Origin: Actinomycetota bacterium
Lineage (GTDB): Bacteria; Actinomycetota; Acidimicrobiia; Acidimicrobiales; Microtrichaceae
Assembly: GCA_016703525.1 (NCBI GenBank)
Contig: JADJBW010000012.1
Span: 69,318 to 133,317 of the forward strand
Length of the DNA: 64,000 nt
Direction: 5' to 3'
The stretch's first letter is position 1. Every line of letters starts with the position of its first letter. Below the pieces are notes generated by a model that was not told the origin of the DNA, searched no databases, and worked only from the letters and a program-made list of their open reading frames with translations. The position numbers were made by a program, and so were the translations under genes. Shown in pieces: positions 35,319-44,697 of the stretch.

Positions 35319-36997
35319 CCCTGATTCTTCACGGGGTGGTTTGGGGGTGTGGGTTGGGGCTGATTTCGGTGTCGGGTCGGGTGCCTTGAGCGGTTTGCGG
35401 GGCCTGGCCGCCTCGTCGGTGTGGTTGGCGGGTCCGGCGACGTGGTTGGGGCCGTGTTGGGGCGCGGTCGGTGAGGGTGGTGGCGTTCGCTCTCGGGTTC
35501 GGGCGGGGTCAGGCGATGTGTGCGATGCGCTGGTAGGCGTGGGTCAACACGTCCGCGGTGGGCCAGTCGTCGATGATGCGCACGACTGTCTGGCGTGCGG
35601 TGCGCACGAGCCGGCCGGGAGCATGGAGCAGGGTCCAACGCAGTCTCTTGGGTCGCGTGTTCACCCAACTGGCGGGGAGGCACATGATCGCGAACCAGCG
35701 GAGCAGGTCCGCGGCGAGCGTGACGGTCATCAGCCACGCCTGGTTCGACTCGAACCGGTTGAACGGGAACCGGCACAGCCCGGAGTCTTTGAGACGGGCG
35801 ATGTGTTGTTCGACATGCGCGTGAGCGCGCATCGTCGCGTCGAGGTCGCGGGGATCGCCGGGCTGATCGGTGTAGAACCCCCAGTACCGGTAGTCCATCG
35901 ATGGGAACAGGCTGCGTTGCGCTCCGGGGTGTAACGGTTCGCGGCGAACGATCAGCCGTGTGCCGGCGGGGAGTTTCGGATCGTCGATGAGCGAGGTGAG
36001 CTCAGCGACGACCGCGCCGTCATCGCGTGGTTCGCGATCACGTCCCAACGCGGGTAGCCACACGTCAACACCGACCGCGTCGAAGATCGCCGCGTGAACA
36101 CCAGTGTTGCGACGGGCGCTCACGTAGAACCCGATGTTGCGTGCCCGGCATCCCCCCAGGAACCCTTCGGTGCACCCCGCAGCATCGGCACGCACCACAA
36201 CCCGTCGCGACACCCCCGTCGGGTCGTCGCCGTTTCGGTGACCAAGCGCGATCCCCGCGGGCAACTGGGCGACAGCCTGGTCCAACACGTCGAGGTGATC
36301 GGTCACAGTGTTCGCACCCGCGTTGCCTGGGCGCAGCACCGCGGCGAGTGTCTCACCGGTCGCGTCAGCGAAACACATCATCGGGTGGAACCCGTAGGTG
36401 CCCTTGAACGTCGCGGCAGCGTTCTCCTTGTTCTCGGAGTGGATCCCGACGATCGACGCGTCGATGTCCAACAACACCGGATCGCGTTCATCAAGATCGA
36501 GGGTGGACCACACTCGTTCCCGTAACGGAGCGACCGCTGCGGCGACACGTTCACGATCCGCGAGGCCGATCGCTGCGAGGGTCCGGGCGACGGTCGTGTC
36601 CGACGCGACACCACCGAACAGAACCGGCCCGGCGCGGAGGTGTTCGATATCGAGGCACGATTCGCCGCCCCCGGCGAGCATCAACGCGGTGTGGACCAAC
36701 ACCGTGCCCCGGTCATGCACCGGTATCCCACGGCCCCGATACAGCACCGCGTCGGAAAGCGCGTCACCGAGGCCGACAGCATCAGCGAACGAGCCGACCG
36801 CGTGGAGTCCGACATGCGCGACGACCCCGGTTCCACCCGACTCGATCTTGACTCGACGCGTGCTGATACCGTTCACCTGTCAAGTGCTCCTTCGAGAGGC
36901 CTTCTGTCGGCGTAGTAACCACCAGAAAAGCCCGCCGTTGGGGCACTTGTCGCGTCTCAGAGACTTCGACCCATCTCAACCCCATGAAGAATCAGGG
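35319..36997 (-). mobile_element. IS1380-family insertion sequence, copy 2 (in helicase gene)
   Basis: 1679 bp. The inverted repeats CCCTGATTCTTCACGGGG and CCCTGATTCTTCATGGGG bound the element, and perfect 4-bp duplications CTAG lie on both sides (35315-35318 and 36998-37001). It carries one intact transposase gene on the minus strand. It splits the helicase-nuclease gene. Confidence 0.95.
35509..36876 (-). CDS. IS1380-family transposase, intact copy
   Basis: 455 residues from ATG 36876. The DDE-type core includes PVLLDIDASIVGIHSENKE (first Asp region), VVVRADAAGCTEGFLGGCR (second Asp) and GLCRFPFNRFESNQAWL (Glu region). The N-terminus has GLADRERVAAAVAPLRERVW. Intact frame plus matching ends and perfect target duplications suggest a recent, possibly still active element. 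Confidence 0.93.
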   Translation of the reverse strand: MNGISTRRVKIESGGTGVVAHVGLHAVGSFADAVGLGDALSDAVLYRGRGIPVHDRGTVLVHTALMLAGGGESCLDIEHLRAGPVLFGGVASDTTVARTLAAIGLADRERVAAAVAPLRERVWSTLDLDERDPVLLDIDASIVGIHSENKENAAATFKGTYGFHPMMCFADATGETLAAVLRPGNAGANTVTDHLDVLDQAVAQLPAGIALGHRNGDDPTGVSRRVVVRADAAGCTEGFLGGCRARNIGFYVSARRNTGVHAAIFDAVGVDVWLPALGRDREPRDDGAVVAELTSLIDDPKLPAGTRLIVRREPLHPGAQRSLFPSMDYRYWGFYTDQPGDPRDLDATMRAHAHVEQHIARLKDSGLCRFPFNRFESNQAWLMTVTLAADLLRWFAIMCLPASWVNTRPKRLRWTLLHAPGRLVRTARQTVVRIIDDWPTADVLTHAYQRIAHIA

Positions 36998-38573
36998 CTA
37001 GTCCATCGCGGGCGCGACCGCTCTCCCGTGACGATCAGCACCGTCGTGTGACCGGGATTCGTGCCCGAGTAGAGGATCCGTTTGCCAGCGAACTGTTCCC
37101 CGACTGCGAGTTCATCAGGCAGCTCGCCCATCGCGAAGGCTGGGGTCCAAGGAGCATCAGTGCGAATCTCGAAGATGCGTGCCCGTCGCAGTGGGCAGAT
37201 GTGGGCCAGGTCAATCTGTCCAGGAGATGGCTCGAACGACCGTGCGTACTCGGCGTTGTTGACATCATCTTCAACGAAGCCGTCGATGACGCCCGGCAGC
37301 ACGTTCACCCAGTCGCGATCCTCCAGGTAGAGACTGCGCACCGCCCCTTCCAGATGTGGATACACATCGATGTCGCGCGCCGTCACCAGCACTGAACTTT
37401 GGGGAAACTGGGTCGAGACCCTAGCGAGGCGCCCGATCAGCTGCGCAGTCGGCTCGAGCGACTTGTGCTTGTCGTGGTACGCGACGATCCGAAGGCTAGG
37501 AAGGTCGAATCCCTCGACCAACATTCCGACCATCACGATGCCCCGATGGACGCCCTCTCGAAGCTCTCGGATGAGTTCGCTCTGGCGAACGCGCCCGAGA
37601 CCACTGTGCAGCACGGGAATCTGCTGACCAGCAGCCGCATAGGCGGCTTCCAGTTCGTGTGCTCGCTGCCGGCTGCTGGCCCGAACGAGCATCTGACTCG
37701 TGGCGTGCTCCGCAGTGGCGAGCAAGGTGACGACCTCGTCAACGATGAGGCTGTCGATCTGTTGCCGGCTGGCCCCGTCTGGAACAGCGAGGATTTGAGG
37801 GGTTACCGGTTGATAGAGCCCCTCATCGAGAGCCTGCCTTAGGGGGAAGTAGTAGACGAGCTTTCCGGGAAGGCGTCGGCGATCGCGACGGTGGGGCGTT
37901 GCCGTGAGGAGCAGCGATCTCCCCTCAAAATGGTCGAGGATCGCAAGCCAGGTGGCGGCCGGAGCGTGATGGGCTTCGTCCACGATGACGAGATCGAAGA
38001 GATCAGCAGGCGGTCGTTCGCCTTCAGAAAAGTGAACCGGGCTGATCGAAGCAGGTATGCCGACAACCACGTCGGCATCGTGAAGCGCGGCCCAGTCAGC
38101 GTTGCGTCCCTTCCTTCGATGACGACTGGAGGAGTGAAGTCGTCGTCGACGGTCAGTGCTCCGATTGCTCGCAAGACATCCTGGCTGCGGAACCGTTCGA
38201 CGGTCTGCCTGCGCAGTTCCTGGGTCGGGACGACGACCAACGTGCGCTTCGCCGCAGCGATGAATGGTGCTGCGAGCGCAATAGCGGTCTTTCCGACACC
38301 GGTCGGCACCGAGATGAGGGGCGTCTCCGCTCCGGCCAGGCTCCACTGCGCCATCATGGCACCGAGCGCCGCTACCTGCGGCGGCCGCCAGGTTGGGGAC
38401 CCAGGCGACGCGAACAGCTGAAACGGCTGAGCGCCCGGCGCATAGAAGCCGGTCATGCAGCACCGCTTCCTCGGCCTATCCGAACGAACGGTCGCTCAGC
38501 GATGAACCGCGTTCGGTCGGGCACTCGCACACCGGACCTAGGGCTGACGAACACGAGCGACTGGGTCACGAAG

Positions 38574-39320
38574 TCACACCACTCGCTCAAGGACGCTGCG
38601 AGAGATCAGAGCATCGAAGTGTGCTTGGACTTGGCGGGCCACGCCGCCGCCTCGGCAGAGGACGCCGAGTTCGATGTTCTTGTCGTAGGCGGCGTTGGTC
38701 ATGTTCGCGCTGGTCAGCAGCACGTCGCGACCGTCGATGATCACTGCCTTGGCATGGAGCTTCGCTTCCGGCGGCTCCCGGCGATCGGTCGGCCACTGGT
38801 ACGTGCGGTACTTGGCGTACGCATGGGCGCCTCCCCCGCCGTCGAGCTTCTCCGCCGATTCGAGGATGAGGTTGACGTCGACGCCCCGTGCAACGGCCTC
38901 GTCGAGCGCCGTGATGACCGACTTCATTCGGTAGGCCGCGTAGCTGACCAGGGTGACCCGCTCAGTCGCTTGGTCGATCAGCTGACGAACGACCTCGGAG
39001 GTGAGCCGAACGGGCGCTGCTGGCGAGTCTGGACCGGTAACGACGACCTCGACGGTCGGGACGTCGGCAATGCGTTGGGCGGCCTGCACCGACTCGAGAG
39101 CGAGTGCGAGCGCAGCGCCCGGGAGGTTGGGGTGGGCCGCCCATGCTTTGTTGAGATGTTCGACCTCACCCTGGTGGGGCGCCGGAACCGCGTTCCTCGC
39201 CTTCGCCGCGAGCACGCCCGAGTACGGCCCGCAGTCGCAATAAGAGTCAGCCAACGTTCGGACGTGAGCGCTACCAAGCGCGGCCACGGTCGCGGCGACG
39301 GCATCGGCCAGCTCGCTCAA
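38574..39320 (-). CDS. drmC: DISARM protein DrmC, phospholipase D-like
   Basis: 248 residues from TTG 39320, whose codon overlaps the drmB stop; the frame is open further upstream but that part lies inside drmB. One PLD-type motif is present, AKLHAKAVIIDGRDVLLTSA (His-x-Lys-x4-Asp) followed by NMTNAAYDKNIELGV. A helical N-terminal half (LADAVAATVAALGSAHVRTL) precedes the linker ADVPTVEVVVTG. DrmC is the last of the five class 1 DISARM genes; in experiments on Bacillus it was reported as not essential for protection. Confidence 0.9.
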   Translation of the reverse strand: MSELADAVAATVAALGSAHVRTLADSYCDCGPYSGVLAAKARNAVPAPHQGEVEHLNKAWAAHPNLPGAALALALESVQAAQRIADVPTVEVVVTGPDSPAAPVRLTSEVVRQLIDQATERVTLVSYAAYRMKSVITALDEAVARGVDVNLILESAEKLDGGGGAHAYAKYRTYQWPTDRREPPEAKLHAKAVIIDGRDVLLTSANMTNAAYDKNIELGVLCRGGGVARQVQAHFDALISRSVLERVV

Positions 39321-41155
39321 CCGAAGAACTCCAAGCCGGTGTGCCCGAAAGTGTCGACAAGCACCGAGCGGTCGAGGTACCGGTTTCCTCGCTCGCAGCT
39401 TGTCTCGGCTACGAGGAGACACGCATGACAAGTAGCGCCGTGAAGCGCGCCCGTCGCCGAGTCGGGCACGTGATCGGCACAGAGGGGATCGGAGCTGCAC
39501 AGCCCTGACCGCTCGAGCGCTCGGCGAAGAATCGGACCGAGTTCCGTCGACTTGCCGAGGTTCACGAGGCCACCGAGGGTCCCCTCGGCGTCGGGCGCTG
39601 AAGTGTAGAGCAAGATGCCTGCCATCGGCTCGGGCCCGTCACCCGGTGCTCGGCTGTAGATGCGCTCACTGATTGATGCCGACGAATATCCGCATTCGAT
39701 GGCGAGCTCGTTGATGAGCGCGTGGGAGAGGGAGTGGAGCAGGACGAACCTCTCGCCAGGCCAGCCTTCACCGGGATCAAGGTTGCGCGCCTGCCGGTAG
39801 TCGCGGTGAGCGCGCCGCAGGGCGACGAAGAGTGGGTTGTCGAATGCCTGTGACTCCCAGTCCTGAACCGCGGTCTCGTCGAACCCGAGAAAGATCCCTT
39901 CGCCCCGGTTCTCCACCACCGGCACCCAGCTTGGCGAGCCTTTGGTCTCGAGACGGACGGTCGCGCCTTGATCGCCGGGTTCGCCAGCGCTGATTCGACT
40001 GAACCCGCACAGCGCTGTCACGACCCGAAGCCTGTGGGCAAGCGTGACACCTGCAAGTTTCCCCGCGAAATCAGGTGGTGCGGCGATGGGCTCGGCCTCG
40101 AAGTGCGGCGATGTCTGCCCCTTCGATCCGGTGGTGAGTGCGACCCATTCCGGGCCGTGAACGTCGGCACCGGGAACTCCCTTGGCACCGGCTCGCCGGG
40201 CTTCGATCGCGTCCCAGATTTCGTCCGCGTCATGCCCTGCGAAGGCCGACTTCAGTGTCCTGTTCGAGGTGAGCGCGTAGGTCAGGACCTCCTTGACTGG
40301 CATCTTCTCCAGTTCGGCCCAATGGTCATAGACGAGTTGGCCAAGCGAGCCTCCCCCGACGGGAAGCGAGAGCACCGACACGCTGCTGTTGAACCACAGG
40401 TTCGAGGCGCCGAGCACGAGCGAGCGGAGCTGTTCACCGCACGGCTCGGTTGCCAGGCCAATGTGGGGGTGGCGGCCACGACACTGCGGCATGACCGTCT
40501 TCGCTACCGGGCCGAACGCCTTCGCGAGCGTCGATTTGGCCCCGCACGACAGGCATTTCACGAGAAGGTCGGTGGCACGACCACCGGAGCCGATGTCATT
40601 CACCTGGAGGATCGGGTTCGGACAGGTCGCCACCCCGTCATGAGCGAAGCGGACCCAGGGAAAGTCGTCGAGGTGCCCGTTGGTGCAGCCGGCAACGAAC
40701 CGAGCCGGGACCGCAGGCGGCGGCTTGCGGGCACGGTCGCAGTTCGGATGGACGTAACGGGTGCGGTCGGGTCGGTACATGTTCGTCTCGAGCTTCAAAG
40801 CGCCCGACGCAACAGGGAACAGCCGGTTGCAGGCAGTGCAACGCAGCCAGCGGGGGAAGATTGAAACGGGCACACCGACTCGCGCCCAGTCGTCGTACGG
40901 GTTGGGTGTTGATGGCTCCGCCGGCAGGGCGCGCAGCACCTCGACCTGGGCGCCGAGCCGAGTGCGTACAGCGTCGAGTAGGCGGTCTTCGGTGATGACC
41001 TCTTGGCGGGTCGTGTCCCACCGATCGAGGCCGCCAACCATGACGCTCAGGTTCGGAAGGTCGATCAGCGAGCCCACCCCGTAGGAGTGGATGGCCTGGC
41101 TGGGACGGATGGTCCCGACCCGCACCGGGCCGTCGTAGGTGCTCTTGGTACTCAC
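39317..41155 (-). CDS. drmB: DISARM protein DrmB (DUF1998)
   Basis: 612 residues from GTG 41155, overlapping the drmA stop. The N-terminus VGTIRPSQAIHSYGVGSLID is typical. Cysteine clusters likely to bind zinc occur at LRCTACNRLF, FVAGCTNGHLDDFPW and VKCLSCGAKS. The DUF1998 signature is LLHSLSHALINELAIECGYS near 480, followed by CHACLLVAETSCERGNRYLD near the end. DrmB pairs with the helicase DrmA in recognising and blocking incoming DNA. The gene is intact. Confidence 0.92.
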   Translation of the reverse strand: MSTKSTYDGPVRVGTIRPSQAIHSYGVGSLIDLPNLSVMVGGLDRWDTTRQEVITEDRLLDAVRTRLGAQVEVLRALPAEPSTPNPYDDWARVGVPVSIFPRWLRCTACNRLFPVASGALKLETNMYRPDRTRYVHPNCDRARKPPPAVPARFVAGCTNGHLDDFPWVRFAHDGVATCPNPILQVNDIGSGGRATDLLVKCLSCGAKSTLAKAFGPVAKTVMPQCRGRHPHIGLATEPCGEQLRSLVLGASNLWFNSSVSVLSLPVGGGSLGQLVYDHWAELEKMPVKEVLTYALTSNRTLKSAFAGHDADEIWDAIEARRAGAKGVPGADVHGPEWVALTTGSKGQTSPHFEAEPIAAPPDFAGKLAGVTLAHRLRVVTALCGFSRISAGEPGDQGATVRLETKGSPSWVPVVENRGEGIFLGFDETAVQDWESQAFDNPLFVALRRAHRDYRQARNLDPGEGWPGERFVLLHSLSHALINELAIECGYSSASISERIYSRAPGDGPEPMAGILLYTSAPDAEGTLGGLVNLGKSTELGPILRRALERSGLCSSDPLCADHVPDSATGALHGATCHACLLVAETSCERGNRYLDRSVLVDTFGHTGLEFFG

Positions 41156-44100
41156 GGGGCATCCTCGTCGATGATCACGTCGCCGTCAGCAGCGTCGGCG
41201 TCCTCGGCGGCGAGGGGCGTCTCCTCGTCGGACTCTTCGGTTGGCGGGTCGGGGTACTCGGCGGTCGGGTCGTCAGACGGGTCGTCTTCGCGGAGCAGGA
41301 GGTTGGCGCCGACCTCGACCTCGCGCAGCGAGTTGGGGACGGTGAACTCGGTCCAGGGTCCCGAGTCGGGCGACTGCAGCAGGTCGATCGCATCGCCCCG
41401 ACCTCGGGAGTACGTGAGGGTGACGCCCGGGGCCTTCTGTTGCTTCGACCACTTGTCACGACGGGTCGCCACGAGCTGATCGACCTCGGCAGCGGCCGCA
41501 GGGTTGGCGACCAGGTCAGCGCGACGGCGCAGCGCGCAGCAGCGATCGAGCTGGAAGGCCGGTTGGTTGACCGGCACGGTCTGGGCTGCGCCCTTGGGGT
41601 TCCACGCAGCGTTCGTGTGGCGAGCCTCAGCCACCATCAGCGCAGGAGTCCCCGGTCGAGGGCTCGACGGGCGAATGGGGTGACCGAGAGGGCTTCGACC
41701 TGTCGGTAGTAGGTCTGGTGGTAGTGATCGAAGGTCTCGTAGTGCGAGAGGTCTCGGGGCCGTGCCCAGTTATAGAGCGTGATGACCAGGCCGGGGCCGG
41801 CGGTGTCACGCCCGACTCGACTGGTGGCCTGGATATACTCGGCTGTGGTCTTGGGTTGACCCGAGCAGATCATCAAGCCAAGGCGGGGGACGTCGACGCC
41901 GACCGAGATCATGTTGGTGGCCAGCACGACGTCGACCGGGTAACGGTTCTTCTCCGGTTTGGTGCCGGTGAAGCGCACCCCGAGTTGGTCGAGGGTCGAG
42001 GGGATCTCACTTGAACTGATCCGCGAGGTCAGTTCCGACTCCTCGTTCACGTAGCGGGGGGCGAGACCCCGACGGTCGGTACGGCGGAGGCGGTTCGACA
42101 CGTCGTCATCGAGCATGCGCCGCATCCCGCCCAGCTCACGCAAGGCGTTGAAGTAGCCGACGGTGGTCATCCACGGGTCTGCGGCCGCTCCGTGCTTCTC
42201 GTAGAGAACCTGCGAGGCCGCCATCATCGTCGTACACGCGAGTGGCGACGGACTTGAACCGCTGGCCCATCCCGCACACCCCCAGCTACAGGCGACCGGG
42301 CGTCTCATCGAGCGGGCGTTCCACGGCGAAGAATGAGTCGCCCGCGTCGAGGACCTGCGGCGGAAACACCGCGAGTCGCCGGCAGAACAGGTTGTATGTC
42401 TGGTGCTCGGCCCGGCGGATCGTTGCCGTCGAGGCCACCACCTTGGGACGCGACGGCTTGCCATCGACGGTCCACGAGGCGATCTCGTCGATCGCCGTCT
42501 CGTACAACCCGAACAACGAGCCAAGCGGGCCGGCGATCAGGTGAAGCTCGTCCTGGATGATCAGGTCTGGTGGACGGCGTGGCAGGCAGTCGACGGTGGT
42601 GGCGGCGTCGAGGTCGCCCGCCTTGGCGTGCTTGTCTGCCTCCTTGTGGTCACCGACGACATCGAGGTCGGCGGTGCGGAAGCCATGGCGGGAGCATTTG
42701 CGGGTCACGCGCCCGAACAGTGCGCTCGTCGCTCCCTGCCACGGGAGCTGGGCGAACTTGTCCGCCGTGGCGATCACCAAATCGGGTAGGAGCCGGTAGA
42801 TCTCCTCGTCGACGCTAACGACCGGGATGCCCTCGCCGCCGGAGCGTTTCGCCGTGAACGGACAGCGGCCCTTCGAATCACCGCACGTGATCAGCGTTCG
42901 CCAGCTGCTTGTGCGAGGTGGCGTCGCTGCGGGGTCGGAGCTCCTCGCCACACCACGGGCATGCGACCAACGAAGTGGGACCGGCGCCCTTGGCCCAGCC
43001 GGTGTTGCGCAGGTCATCGAGATCCTTGGCCGCGTCCTGGGTCTTGTTGGCGCTGACCGAGCCCCCCACCCACATACCGATCCGGAATGGGGTCTCGCCC
43101 CACCGTTCGTCACCGGCGGCAAGGAGGTCGCGGCGGCGGACCTCACATGCGCAGATGAGCGTGGCAGCGCGCTGGAACTGCTGGGAGGTCAACAAGCGCA
43201 GGGTGTAACGCATCAGCACACCGACGCCGCCTCGCCCGAGTGGCCGGCGACATCACCCTGGAGGCGGCGGATCGCAAGGGTGAACGCCGTCAAACCGAGG
43301 TACGCCTCGGTCTTGCCACCACCGGTCGGGAAGAACAACAGATCGGCAGTGCCGGTATCGAGCTGGCGTTCCGCATGAGTGGGATCAGCCAGAGACGGGA
43401 GGTTGACGAGAACGAACGCGATCTGGAACGGCCGCCAAGACCAATTCGGCTTAGACGCGATCAGAGCCTCGGCATCGACCAGGTTCAGCGTCGGATCATC
43501 ACGGCGAGCCAGGCCGACAAGCGTGTGGACTCGCTGCTGCCACATCGTGTGGTTAGCGAACGCGAACGCCTCAGCCGCCACCGGATCAGAAGCCAGCAGC
43601 TCGATGCCAACCCGAAGGCGTCCGGCGATGCCGCGAGCGGTGTCAACCGCTGCCAGCGCCGCCTCGGCCTCTTCACCGCTGAATCCAGCAACGCGGTCTT
43701 CCTGCCGACCGAGCCACCGGTCATAGGCATCTGCGAGCGGACGAAGCGCGGCAGTAGCCGCCGGCCCGTCGAGCTTCGACAGCGCCTCCATGTCGAACGC
43801 GACGCGGCCCATCAGCTCGCGCTCGATGGCGTCGAGCGCAGTGTCATCGGGGCCAGGGGCCTCGACCTTAGCGACCTCCGAGCGCGGGATCACCGCCGTC
43901 CGCACCGCGGTGGCCCGATGCGGATCATCAAGCGCTGGATCAGCGTGCACTGCGATGCCGTGGCCGACCGCGAACTCGACCTTCTCCCGGTAGAGCAAGT
44001 CCAGGTGCCGTAACTCTGAATCGCCGTGGCTGACCCGTTGGGCAGGAGCGAGTTGGCGGCCGACGAACACCGCCGAACGGTCAGCGGCAGCCGCTGACAG

Positions 44101-44697
44101 TTCGATCTGGAACAGCCACCGCTCATCGATATTGGTCGCCGTCGGCATCTGCTCGTTGACCAGGAACAACGTGATCAACCAACAGTTCGGCGTCGCCCGA
44201 CAACGCCCACGGATCACGACCTCCGGTTGCAAAGGGTCCGGCACGAGCGGCCCGATGTCGCCCTCCACCAGCGGCACCGCGACTTGGCCGCCGGCCGGAT
44301 GGCGCTGCCAGAGCCTCTCGACCGCACCCGTTGCCGTCGGATCAGGGTTGTCGATCTTCTCGTAACGACCCCACGAGGCCGACACCTCCAGCGACGAGCA
44401 CGACGGGTCCACCGCGCCCGTGAGCCCGACCGACGATGGGAACAGCACGACCTTCGACGGTCGATCATCTGGACCAGGCGCACCGCCCTCGTCTCCGTCT
44501 TGCAGGTCGTCGCCGTCGCTACGGCTCGGATCCACAATCGTGCCCATCGGGGCCAACATCCCGACCAAGTACCACTCCCGGACCGGGCTACGAACACCCG
44601 GCAACTGCTCATGCGGGTCCGACGGACCCAGGAGGTCGGTGAGGACGAGGCGTTCAAGCTCGGCCCGCAGGTCTGCAGGACTCGGCGTCGTGCTCAC
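41152..44697 (-). CDS. drmA: DISARM helicase DrmA, several frameshifts
   Basis: The region equals exactly 1182 codons, but the coding frame switches near 43215, 42890, 42290, 42240 and 41640, the changes cancelling out. Start GTG 44697 overlaps the drmMI end. Motif I is LLFFPTGGGKTEAYLGLTAF near residue 460, the DExH box is LIIQDELHLIAGPLGSLFG, motif III is VVASTATIRRAEHQ, and the C-terminal helicase motifs are ATNMISVGVDVPRLGLMICS and YIQATSRVGRDTAGPG. A Cys pair VACPWCGEEL lies between. Protein pieces on both sides of every break are conserved, so errors are the simplest cause, though drift in an unselected gene is possible. Confidence 0.85.

Larger units (their letters stand above)
33723..38456 (-). 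pseudogene. SF2 helicase with C-terminal nuclease-like region, interrupted by IS
   Basis: Without the IS and one target duplication the gene would encode about 1016 residues. It starts at ATG 38456. Motif I is SVPTGVGKTAIALAA (residues 49-63), the DEAH box is LFDLVIVDEAHHAPAATW, motif III is LLLTATPHRR, and the second RecA domain includes GIVMVGMLVEGFDLPSLRIV and AQLIGRLARVS. Frame shifts lie near 38110 and 35095. Beyond the IS the C-terminal part contains PSYKMFAGSS, then GEIADHIVIEE and VQVDLWHSKFAG, an Asp ... x-x-Lys spacing that resembles a PD-(D/E)xK nuclease. It is recognised from family style, not by search. It lies between drmC and jetA on the same strand; a defence role is inferred. 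Confidence 0.75.
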
